Shown piece by piece: positions 39,766 to 51,020 of a stretch of DNA of 64,000 nucleotides (position 1 is its first letter; every line of letters starts with the position of its first letter). The stretch is from Moringa oleifera (taxonomy: Eukaryota; Streptophyta; Magnoliopsida; Brassicales; Moringaceae): contig JAJFZO010000889.1 in assembly GCA_021397835.1 (NCBI GenBank), positions 3,720,001 to 3,784,000 of the forward strand. The letters run 5' to 3'. Below the pieces are notes generated by a model. The model was not told the DNA's origin, did no database searches, and saw only the letters and a program-made list of their open reading frames with translations. The position numbers and the translations under genes are program-made.

Positions 39766-41821
39766 CTAGACATCGCCGACTTTTCTTATACGATCAATAA
39801 TCTCGTTCGGAGTCCAGTGTGGCGGGGCTGGGCTGAAATGCTTGGACATCACTCTCGAGTCAAGAAGTTCCATTATCGGAGTGAAGCTAACGCACCTCGG
39901 CACCTTGTATTGGTTGATGGAAGCACCCCTTGAAATTGCATAGTCCATTAGCTCCTCAAACGTCCCACTCTTCACTACTCTTATCTCCAGTGGCCCAACT
40001 GACCCTACGACTCGGCCTTGTCGATACCATGAGTTGAGCGACTCCTCCATTGCTAGGCAACATTGGTTCAGAACTTCACTACTAGGTGAGTTAACTGGTT
40101 CCTTAACAATTAGTTCCCAGTATATCACGTAATGTCCTGGGATAGTGTTGGGGTCTGCGAAGCTTGTGTACTCAACAACACTGGCATTGTATTCCTTGAG
40201 AAGAGAGGAAGCCTTTTCAATGGCTTGTTGCAGGTCAGCTTCGTCAGTTTTGTCCACGTCAATGCTCAATAACACGTTCTTTCTCCTGATGAAACGAAAC
40301 TGTGGAGCCGAATTGTAGAAACCTGTGACTTGGAGGATGTCATCGACCCGATACCGATAAAGTCCCGAATAGGTGGTGATAACGAGCTCGTATTCCTTCC
40401 CAACTTCTACAGTAGCCAGGTCAACGAGACGGGAAGGCGAGTCGCCAGAGAGAGTTTCAAGGGGTAAGAACTCAAAATAGGCCATGTTTGGCATGATGGT
40501 ATAAGAGACCTCAGATGGTTTGCACATCGGCTTAAGATTAAGCCCAAAGTAACACTCAGATGAGCCGTACATGGTGCAAGCCAAGGGCAGACCGCCACTG
40601 TAATAGTCAAGAGTCGGAATGTACTGAGCCATGGCTCCGGTGACTATAACGTCAAGATATTTAATGTTGGGCCAAATCCTAGTGATGATGCCTTCCCAGT
40701 TCTCCTCTGAGCACTCCTTAGTGATGAAATCAGCCAGTTCTGGGTTTGGCTTCAAGATCTTGCTCATGCATTCTTTGATCGAAGGGTCTGTAATCATCGG
40801 GTTTAGGGTTCCTGTGGAGATATCACGAGCAAGCTCGTTCCAATTATTCTGGAAGAAGCGGATAGCCCTGATTAGGCCAGACGCAAAGACGCAACCCATG
40901 CGTAGAACCTCTTCATGCATGATGAGGCCGCAGAGCATCTGGACGTACATGCTCTGGGAAGTGTCGGGGCATAGAATGGCTTCATCAGGGCTAGTGTAGA
41001 CATTGTAAGGGTCGTATGGCCTGTTCTTGAAGTGCTCACTCTTGTAGTAACTTGTCAGAACTGGACGTGCCAATAAGCCACTTGGGGTCTCCGTCTCGGC
41101 CTTCACAAACAAGAAGTAAAGTCCTTTCCCTTTGTCCAAGCCCGGCACATAACTGTTATCACCGTATGTATATACACACAAAATTAAAATGTCATGATCC
41201 TCGAAATACTCTCCAGTTAGTATAAGCAGAAAAATGAAAACAAATAAACAGTTAATCGAATATGTCTTCTCTACTCACAGGTTCATGACAGGCATGAGAA
41301 GATTATACAATAGCTGGCGACGATCCAACTCTTCATGAATGAATGGCATCAGTTTTCTTTCACCAGCTGATGTCCCAGAACTGCAAATCCCAATTATCAT
41401 TTATACTCCAGAAATTAATTTTAAAACTACTCGTAATCGTTAAAATGATGTAAAGAAGAAAATAAGAGGTATGGAGATCAAGGGATTAATCATGCAGAGA
41501 CCTTGTGAGGAACTCAGATATTGGCTGAGCGGACAGAATGGGAGAGCGGTCACCGTTAGCGATACGTTTGATGTCGGGCTCTATATCCTCGTAGGCAACG
41601 ACAGGAACCTTGGACTTGAAGGTGTCGCGGTCCGTGGCTCCATTGAGCTTGAAGCGCTTCAGGTACTCGGTGTCGGCGTTGCGGCTCAGAATCTCACTCA
41701 GAACCCTCTCCTGCACGGAATCCGTATTCTTTGTCATTTCCTCAATGAAGAGGAGAGCCCTGGCGTCCTTCTCGCATGCGGCACGGCCCAGTGGGGTTGA
41801 CAGAGCTGAATCAACTGCCAT
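39766..41821 (-). CDS. GH3 auxin-amido synthetase, copy C (GH3.1-like)
   Basis: Exons 41821-41502, 41380-41279 and 41152-39766 join in phase to 602 residues. Exons 1 and 2 have exactly the lengths of copy A (320 and 102 nt). The ATG at 41821 gives [12 protein letters not shown]. Motif I is [10 protein letters not shown]. Motif II reads [14 protein letters not shown], with Gly where copy A has Ala. Motif III reads [12 protein letters not shown], with Asp where copy A and the family have Gly. The C-terminus runs [15 protein letters not shown] instead of TPERRR, because of a one-base loss relative to copy A, and is shared with pseudogene B. The gene is open throughout, but the two motif changes leave its activity uncertain. 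Confidence 0.9.
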
Positions 41822-41891
41822 GGATGATCCCATGGAGCTTTCCAGAGAATCAATGAGAACTTTGCTTGAGAGAGCGAATGGCGAGCTTGGC

Positions 41892-41900
41892 TTTTATATA
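41892..41900 (-). promoter_or_regulatory. TATA box of GH3 copy C
   Basis: Minus-strand TATATAAAA, about 75 nt before the ATG at 41821, in the context CTTCGCTATATAAAAGCC shared with copy A. Confidence 0.7.
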
Positions 41901-41944
41901 GCGAAGCTGTCAGACGCTTTCTGTTACACTGTATACAGGTGTCA

Positions 41945-41950
41945 CACGTG
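41945..41950. promoter_or_regulatory. G-box CACGTG upstream of GH3 copy C
   Basis: CACGTG within CACACGTGTG, about 125 nt before the ATG. Copy A has a CACGTG at a comparable place. Confidence 0.5.
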
Positions 41951-42062
41951 TGGAACCTTTCCAAAAAAGTTTGACGAATATATCTTTTGTCCCAGCAGCC
42001 AAACCCAAATGTAGTGTACACGCGGCGGGCCTTACAAACAGACCAAAAATTCTGTCCAGAAG

Positions 42063-42068
42063 CCGACA
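42063..42068 (-). promoter_or_regulatory. Auxin-response core TGTCGG upstream of GH3 copy C
   Basis: Minus-strand TGTCGG about 245 nt before the ATG. Copy A has a site about 350 nt before its ATG. Binding by ARF proteins is inferred from the family, not shown. Confidence 0.5.
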
Positions 42069-42099
42069 AGTGGACCCTTCTGTCGTTCCACTTCGGCAC

Positions 42100-44633
42100 C
42101 GGGCGTCGTCCCTCCGTGCAGCTCGTGGTCCTTTCTGGTGAGTCCTTCGATATCTGATAGCAACTTCTGCCGGCTAAATTTCCGGTAACCCGCCGAGATA
42201 GTTACAAAACTTGGTTCTTTTTCTCCTAATTTATACCTGTTTGGCTATCAGGAAAAATTTTCAGATTTGGCAAATCAGGTTCAATAAGGTTATTAATAAT
42301 AGTGGATACGGCTCATATGTTACAGGGATTTTGTTAGCATATATAAATAATTTTGATACCACAATATATCCTTTTTACCATATACATACAAATGTTGAGA
42401 TATGAACGATGAATCATTCTTTCTATATATATCACTTGTTCTTATCACAATTTGATTTTTTTTAATTACTTATATGATATGTTTTCAATATTTATCTTTA
42501 TCATCTAAATTATGTGACAAAATATAATTTATTTTATTAATGTGTGCACGCTATAAATAAAATACATAATTTGAATAGCAACGGTATAAAAAATTAAATA
42601 ATCTTAGTTATAAATAATCTGAATATTTAGACTAATTAATTTAGTAGTAAAATAAAAATAAGATAATGAATATCTATTATAAATTTTATTCGTGAATAAT
42701 GAAATTTGCTATAAAATAATTAAAGATAAACGTTTATTTAATGCCGGTGCAATTGGCATTTTGTAAGCAACTAAAAATGAACAGAAAAAAAAAAAAACTA
42801 TTTTGGTAAAATTTTCAAAGCATATGCATGCGTTTTTAAAATTGTTGCCGGGCAAACTCATCATAACTCGGTCTTATTCCTAAATTGACTTTGTATTTAT
42901 GAACTCAAACCCTAAAGTTGTTGGGTCTGTTTTAGCTTTGTGAACATTATTATCACAGGCAATGCTTTCAAAATTAAGTTCATTTTTGGCAATTTCGTAG
43001 GCATCTACTATCTTTATCGTGATATACAATGTGTTAATTAGTGAAATAAAGTTTCAATAATTTCTTTGGGTAAAGGAAGAGTGAAATCCGGTATGGTCTT
43101 ACATTAATTAGTGACACTGTTCATGTTAAAGAACAAATTATTACAATTAAAGGAACACAAATCATCACAATCAAAGAACAAATTAGTGAATGTGGCAAAC
43201 CTGTTCATGCTAACGTTGTTGGTACGCAACTTATTTTCTGGGTCTGCTATACATCTGCTGGACACAGACAAGAAATATACCCTACAATATATTAAAGTAA
43301 AAAATACTGTTGTTTCACAAGGTATTGAAATTAAATGGAATATCAATTTTAAATGACAGTGTAGTCTTATACACAATACGGTGGAATCGAATCATTTGCC
43401 TTTAATGGCAAAATGTCAAGAAAATATGGTGATTTATTACACAATGTAGGCATAAAGTGGCCAACCACCAAAACAAAGCTCTGCTCTTTGACCTGTTGCA
43501 TGAAAACTCCATAGGGTGCTGACAGGAATGTCTGAGCTAATCAACATAAAGACTTAGTCCTCGATTTGGGCAGACTATGCTCATAAGACCATGGCTTCAT
43601 GATTATGCTTTTATAGAATCAGATTTTAAGGACAGTGACCCTCCAACTACTGCCCCAGTGGCATGTAAAAGGGCCACCTTTTGCTGGATTCTCCAGTATG
43701 TTTATGACTCTCTATCCACTAAAAAGAAAATGAACTTACTCAGAAGCTTCAAGGGAAATACACCAATCCACTTTGTCAATGTCTTGCTATGAATTTCTTC
43801 TCCTTATTTACGAACTAAATTAACCTCAATCGTTTTCTCAATGTGAAGAAAAGTGGATGGCCACCTTGGGGTAGTGGAGGCTTATGAAACTTCTTGTGTC
43901 AGATGGCTGTCCATGGAAGATCAATTCCTGTGAACTAATTCTAGGAGGGGAATTTGCCGTATAATGAAACGGGTAGATTTCTACAGGATTTCTTCACTTG
44001 TAATTTCCATTTAAATCTTGTTTTCTGCTTCAGACCAAACAGGCTTCTGACTGCATGTTGTATATATTGTAAGCAGTGAAATGGGCTGTCCGAAAATTTG
44101 GCCCAGTAACATCTGGGAAAGATGACCCATCATGGGATCATCTGTTTTACTCAAAGTAGGCCGAAAGAGAACAGATTTAGATGACGTAATTGTTTCTCCG
44201 ACCACACATGGAGGACAAGGTACTGATTGAATCCCAATCATAAGCATCCACTGGTCTATATGTCCAAGTCTTTGTTTACAGACAGACAGACAGAGAAATC
44301 CTCCTTTAGATAATTCTCAATCTTGCATGGAAGACAAGATTGGATCCTTAAATTAAAATTTTCAATATAGCAGGAGAGTTTCTGTGAATCCGAAGGTATA
44401 AAGTCATCAATAGTTTAATTTCTTGGCAGCTCATGTTTATCTCAAAACCAAAAGCTTCTTTAAAGTGAAGAAGGCATTTTCTCTTCCTAAGTACATAAGT
44501 TGGATTGCCTTTATTAGAGAGATAAGCACATGAAACTTATATTATATAGAGATCACAAAGCTACAGGAACCCCCCCCCCCCCCCCCCCACAAAAAAAAAA
44601 AAAAAAAAGGAATCAGAGTGAGATACAGGGAGA
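42100..44633. other. Intergenic upstream of GH3 copy C, with duplicated blocks
   Basis: No supported gene. The blocks at about 43095-43650 and 44025-44135 are counterparts of 30245-30800 and 35420-35540 upstream of copy A. 42400-42830 is AT-rich. The stretch up to 44633 should hold the zinc-finger gene's 3' UTR and a homopolymer tract (44570-44608). Confidence 0.6.
44570..44608. repeat. Poly-C/poly-A compound homopolymer tract
   Basis: Nineteen C, then AC, then eighteen A, 25 bp downstream of the zinc-finger stop codon. Such a tract is prone to polymerase slippage and sequencing error, so its exact length is unreliable. Confidence 0.9.
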
Positions 44634-44940
44634 TCACAAGTGAAGATTCAAGTCAAGCTTGTGCAGCTGTGATGCTTGATTAGGCAAGTGTTCCACACGA
44701 AAGCTGCCTGGCCAAATCAAATCCATTGCTTCTTCAGAAGTAAAGGTTGTCCATGGCGTCCCTAACCCTGGATTGACATTACAAAATCGTCCAGCCATTG
44801 CAGACCCTTCTCTTCCAGGCTTGCGAACCAGGGAGTGAGGCTGCACACCAAGTGATCTAATAGGAGCAGAACTGAAAGGAAACCCCATATTTGTCATCAT
44901 CATCCTTTGAGAATGAAACCTTTTAGCAGCCCCCCTTTCT

Positions 44941-44972
<32 letters not shown>

Positions 44973-45212
44973 CTGTGAGCTATAAAATTTTCTCATGCAA
45001 AAGTTACATGAGAAAACTTTGTTATGGGCAGATTTTGCTTGAGGATCAAAGTCACCGGCTGTTATTTCCTCATCCTTTTTGAGGCTTAAACTCAACCATT
45101 TCCCTAAGTTATCATCTTCACTTCCTCTTTCCTTCCTATCTCTGGCCTTCAATTCGGCATCTTGACCATTTGGTGATATCTCATCAGCTTCTCCCTCCCA
45201 TTCCAAAGTCAT
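44634..45212 (-). CDS. Single C2H2 zinc finger protein with EAR repression motif
   Basis: Intronless, 192 residues, ATG at 45212. One plant-type Q-type finger: Cys69, Cys72, His85 and His89 (CX2C, X12, HX3H) with QALGGH at 80-85, followed by [13 protein letters not shown], as in the ZFP1/3/4/7 group. An LxLxL-type stretch (WLSLSL, 39-44) lies near the N-terminus and an EAR motif (LDLNLHL) forms the very C-terminus. The EAR motif recruits TOPLESS-type corepressors in this family, so a nuclear transcriptional repressor is likely. The N-terminal part is acidic. Which Arabidopsis ZFP is the orthologue cannot be settled by eye. No lesions. Confidence 0.9.
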
Positions 45213-48200
45213 AGCAGCAAATCAGAAAGGTACCAGCGGAGTTTATGATACAGAAGGCTTCAATAGATTTTGGTTGCAACTCTTAAATAGGAATATAAAT
45301 AAGAGGAAGAATTTATTAACGGAGAGGAGGAGAGGTATCATAAAAGTGAAGAAGTGCCTTTCAATATGATAAAATTTTATGCTTTGACGTTAAAAGGGGA
45401 AGTGCTTATGTCAATTAATCAATAAATAGTGTTTGCCCATGTCAAGCTTAGGATTCCATACTAATCTTTTTCAACACCCCTAGTAGCATCAGCTACATGA
45501 TTCTCTCTGTTGGATAGATCAGTAACAGAAGCTTTAACTAACAACTATGCCATTAGTAGTCGAGTCATGACAGTAAGTCATGTCTCAATATGTCCTCACC
45601 TTTTATGTTGTGTAATAGTGTAACATGACAGCAATATTCCAACCTTCTAATTCAAACCCTCTTTTCATTTTTGTGGACAAGGTTGAGAATTGAGGAGATA
45701 ATCTGCCTTGGAAAACTTTGTCAAGACGAGGAATTGGTATCTTATCTATCGTATGCTAAATTGAGTTTTGCTTAGAACATAAAAAGGTTTGATTCCTTTT
45801 TTCATTCACGGCATAGGCTCTGCATTAGGAGATGTTGTAGCTAACTCCATTGGAACTAAAATGGTCCCAAGCATCGCCATATTCTTTATCTATCTATGCC
45901 CATAACTCCACAGATCTCAGGCTCTCGTCCAGGCTTATGCAACCTATGGACCACTGGTTGCAAGTGTCCTGCAAATGTTGGGTTTTGCTGGCTTAGGCTC
46001 CACAGAGACAGAGAGAGCGTTTGCAGCGTATGGGCATTCAGATAAAGAGATTAACATGGCCTGTTGATACAAGTTTTATCCAGGATTTCTTGCATAACTT
46101 GGTTTCAGAAGATACTGAATCAAAGTGGACCATCCTGGCAGGCAAGAGGGCAAGCATCAATTTCACTGATTCATCACTACCATCATAACTGTTTATCTCC
46201 TGTTCTGTACTTTAGCCCTGGATGGAACTGGTTGTCTGCTCCAGTTGGAGTATACAGGAGAAAGGGCTAATGTTAATCCAATCAATCTCTCTGGAAGATA
46301 TCTCGGGTAAGTACAGATGCTATCAGTTTATTCTATGAATGCTATCATTAATATATTGTGTGATATTGATTCAATTATTTAATGGGCTTTATGTGGAGCC
46401 AGGCAACTGACAATAATGGCGATAAAAAGTAGGAAGAGAAGTGGGTTGTCTATGTTTTTTTTTTAAATTGGGTTTCTTTGTAAAATCAAGAGGATCTTAA
46501 AGGGAGTGTCTTCAAGTAGTGGGCTGTGTGTATGTACAGGAGAAGAGGAGCAGTGAGAGCCACTTGTGCTTGTTCTAAGAATCTTTTCTGTTCTAGTAAC
46601 ACTTTCATATTATAAAAGCTCAGTTTCCCCACTTTGGGGTGTGATGAAAGCAGCTTTGATGCTGAAGCTTCTTTCAGATAAAATAATTGTTAGTACTGGA
46701 ATGCTGACTCACCCTGACATTATTTCTGTCTTATCGCAAAGTAGTTTCATGTAGAAGCCAAATTAGTAGGAATGTGAGAATAAATATGAAAATAATACAA
46801 CAAGAATGTGTCGGTGTGTCATAGATATACTAAAGAAATAAGTTCAGTCACTAACCATGCTGTTTAGATAGTATAAAACAAAGTTATTAAATTATACTAA
46901 TCAATAACAAAGTAAAAGATAATCATATGAAAAATGAGGAGCAAAATAAGCATGATATGAAGCAAAGATTATTAGGTAATAATATCAAAATCATGTCATG
47001 ATGTTATCCAGGTTTGAAGCTAAAGAATTGTTGATAAAGATCCCAACAATCAATAACTATGGATGCCATGTAAGTGCTGATTACAGAAGAGATGGTGCAA
47101 AGAGAAGAAACAGAGAAAACTGAAAAATCAAGAAAACAAAAGAGTGGTGACAGTCATAATCACCCCCAACCTGGCATATAATAATACAATAATCTCCTCC
47201 TGCAAAATTATCAACTACCTAACAAATGCATGTCTCCCAAGAAACTTAAATTGACTGCCTGTGCCTTCTACAAAGCTTAGATCCAAGATCCTTAATTGTT
47301 TGACATATTGATGTTGTGCTAAATTCTTCATGTTGATGGATTGTGTGAAAATTTCTTATTAATTCTACTCATTCCATGAAAATAAAAAGATCAAGAATCA
47401 TTCTTATGTTCATGCATTTAGTTCCCATTTATCATCATGAGATTTAATGGATATCAAAAGGCCCTTCTCTATGTTTTTCACAATGTTTGTCAAGCCTTCA
47501 GCACTGACCAAGAAAACACCTAAGCACATAGGAATCTAGAAGCTAATGCCACCTATTACAAAGGCAAAAACTAGTGTTTCGCAGCCTCTAGTGACCTTAA
47601 ATCACTTCCACATTTGGTACTTCCAGAAATAACTAAAATACTATATTTGTCATGATTCATTGACAAAAGAAAAAAGTTCGGACTCTCCTCCTTGCATTCT
47701 GCACCAGAAAAGTCTCACATGAATAAATAAGTGAAATGACGTAAACTCCAAATGCGGACAAACACCAAAAGGAAGGCCTCTGTTTTCTGCTTCCAGCTTT
47801 GAGACTTTGGATGAGATTTGACATGTAGCCCACAGGAACACGTGGAGCAGGATTGAGAGGCCCCAGCAGAATCTAGGGGTGTGAGACAGCTTAGCCAGGA
47901 TAGTTCTTCCACAATCACAAGCTTAGAGCAGCTCTTAGATTTGCATAGAAGCATAGGGTGCCATGCCTTTCCCATCACATAATGCCACAACCTACCAGGG
48001 CATCAGACCTTTTAGAATATCAGAAGCTGCAAGTCCAATCTAACTCTTCAGATGAACCAGATAAAGTAGTGACTCATGCAGCAGGTCATTAAAGGGAGAT
48101 ATAAGAATAATGTAAAACCAAGGTAAACTAGTGACCTTTGTTCTTTCAATTAGGAAGCATCTTTCACTATCCCTTCAATGGATAAACATCAATCCTTCAA

Positions 48201-50800
48201 AACAACACAGCTCCATCTAAGCATATGCTGGCTTGGAACTGCTGGGCCAGGTGGGGTTTGACACAGAGACATACAGACTTGAGCACGTTCAGTTCAAAAT
48301 TACATGCTGCCAGATATATCAATCTACACCGACATTCAAGCATCCTGTCCATCAGTAGATGGTAGATTATTCCATCAAACCATGATAATTGGTGGAGGCA
48401 CAAGAAAGAATAATTTCATCTCATCATTCCTCAAAGATCCAAATCCTGGGTGCATAGCAGTGAGAATGTGAGATGATAAAAAAATGTGCATAACAATTTG
48501 ATCAATTCAACAATGTTCTGTGAATTTCAGTTTAAAGCTCATACATTGTCAAAGATCAAATTTCAAAGTTTGGAGACTTGATAACATTCTGCAGCTAATC
48601 AAAATATGTTTTGAATTTGAATAACAAATCCCTAATTGATGGGATTAAATTCAAAATCCTAAATTCAAAATCCCAAAACCCAAAAGTAATGATAATTAAC
48701 ATAAAAAAAAAAAAAATCAAACAATCACAAAACCACACAAGAGAGATAACTTGTTTTCTCCTAAGCTCTCTCTTTATTATCTCCAAAATAGTCTTCCATA
48801 TAAATTGGTCTCCATACATACTTAACAAAATATTCCTAAATATGGCACAAATTTCATAATTTACACAAAGCCTCAGAGGGGTTTATAAAAGAAAGCATAT
48901 ATATCCATTTTAGTCAATTTGCCCAAGCAACCAAAAGATAGCAACATAACAATCAAAAAACTAACATCTTTCTTGTAACTCCCAGAAATTACTTTTATGA
49001 ACCAAGAGCACTTCTTGGAAAGGGCACATATCAAAACTTTCCCAGCATAGTTTTAGGTAAATACTTAAGAATAACAAACATCTCTTTTATAACTACCAGA
49101 AATTAATTTTCTAAGAAATAGCATATATCAGAACTTTCCCAGCATTGTTTTAGGCAAACACTTAAGAACAACAAAACATAGCTTTCCATATTCTAATTCA
49201 ATAACAATTTACTAATGAGGGGATTGACACTCTAAAGATCTATGCCCAACACTCTGTTGACTAGAAAAAGACTTGATGGAAAAATAACACAAAATGAGGA
49301 TTGACTCAGTCAACTATGTAATTCTAGTTGCCATTACAAACCTATGTCTATCCCTTGCTTTAAAAAAAAACAAACACAGCACTGAAGAAAAAGAAGAAAA
49401 AAATTTATTTCCATCCTTGGAGCTCAAAAGTAATCACACATACATAGAACCATTCTATTCTTGGCAGTAAATGTCTGAAAATAAGAAGTGAGTGATCTGG
49501 GCTGTTATAGCTCAGCTTCCCTCATAGAGAAGCCCCATTCTATAAAAATTAACAGATATAGGTCATCCTACTGGTACAAGTTTAGTTAGATAATAGGGTG
49601 GGGGCCTCATATTCATTAGCGTTATCATTAGGTTTGTGGATGGGAGGACAAATAGCCCATCATCAGGTTGCATTTCTCACCATTAAAACCTTCATTTTCA
49701 TATGCATGCATGTGCATGGGTGCAAATGTGTGTGTCTGAGTGTTTGTGAGTGTAAATAGTAGCTTACCATCAAAATTATCTTGAAGTACTGAGAAGGAAA
49801 GAATACCTTGCCTAAAACACACAAAACATGGTGGGCACTGTGAGTTTCTCTACCAACAATTTTTTCAGTTCTTCTTGTGTTATTTTGCAGCCAAAAGTAC
49901 AAAAAAGTACGTTTTCAACTTCTTCAAACAGCACACTTTAACTGAATTTTTTAATTGTTGTCAACTCTCATCTGCGTAAATTTGTTGGAGTTTCTTTCAT
50001 GATCATATTCACATTCTTACATGATCATTTCACATAAGCATTCTAGATGACATAGCAATAACTTACTGCTAACACTGCCACAGTTCAACTTCTAGAACCT
50101 ATAGGTGCCCAAGAAAGATATCCACATAAAACCTAGCTTAGGAAACTGATCACGTAAAGCTTGTTGTTTGAATGTTGTAAGTTCCAGAAGGAGTTTGGAA
50201 TTATGCACTAAAGATTCATGTAAATATAATGAGCCAACAAATCCTGCTTCCAACATACAACTCAAGTAATAATATTATGGGAGTACTCTCATTAACAGTT
50301 ATCAAGAAAAAAAAAAACAGAGGAAAAATAAAAAGAACACACAAGGTGATGAACAAAATACTAGCGGTCTTGAGGAGGGCGGAAGGAGAATTAGATACCC
50401 TGAGAGAACTCACAAAAAGCGTACAGCCCAATGCTCCAATGTCAGCACTCCTTACAAATCATCATCACAAAATAACCACATCCAATCAATAACCACATGG
50501 ATAAATACGTATGTACCTATGTAAACACATAAACACCAGATAAGTGCATGCCATAAGAGATATACAGCGAAGGTACCTAAGGAGGGAGAAGAGGAAGCGG
50601 CCAGATTAGACGCGGTGGAGTAGAGGAGAAGGATGGAGGCAAGGGAGGGATGATTGATCGATGAGGCCCTCGCTACTGTTCATCATTGCCCTCGATTGAG
50701 ATGCGGATTGCCAAGCCATGCCTCCTGTTTTCCACTTCTCACAGCGAGATGTGAAGGGAAGCAGGCATCGTCTTTGGCCATGTCGATGTAACGCTGACAC
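45213..50800. other. Gene-poor region upstream of zinc finger and ELI1 genes
   Basis: About 5.6 kb with no supported protein gene. It includes the zinc-finger leader (just right of 45212), moderately balanced but non-coding-looking DNA, a diverged tandem repeat at 48960-49178 and many short ORFs without recognisable products. A purine-rich block at about 50577-50810 ends, on the minus strand, in a donor-like GTACCT. It could be the first exon of a transcript diverging from ELI1, but this is a guess. Confidence 0.5.
48960..49178. repeat. Diverged tandem repeat, about 100-120 bp x 2
   Basis: Copies at about 48960-49079 and 49080-49178. Both carry CCAGAAATTA, CATATATC or similar, then AACTTTCCCAGCAT, then GTTTTAGG and ACTTAAGAA. 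It is in noncoding DNA, with no known role. Confidence 0.75.
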
Positions 50801-51020
50801 GACACCGTTTATATCATTTCACTGACCCGGAACCTGAAGGCCCGGCCCAAAATGTGACGGAATGGTTCTTCGAGTGGCTCCTGTGGTAGTTCATCCAACG
50901 TCGTCCTATCGACCGAGGCTTCGCCTGGTTGTTCGTGAGCAGCAACGCTCAGGCTCCAACATTCTTGTTGTCATGGCGCCAGAACTTTGAGTTACCCGAT
51001 TGCTACCTCGCAGCACCGTT

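Noticed and set aside
40631..40999. Plus-strand ORF of 122 codons, with similar ones at 27187 and 38042
   Set aside because: Antisense shadows of the conserved GH3 third exon, which is why they recur in all three copies.
47760..48060. Possible microRNA-like hairpin (GGCCTCT and AGAGGCC arms)
   Set aside because: Only about 12 pairs in two blocks with a loop of around 60 nt, and no match to a known microRNA.
51000..51020. ELI1 start upstream of 51021
   Set aside because: The frame extends left only with a TTG codon. The ATG at 51021 is the first standard start and leaves a plausible transit peptide.
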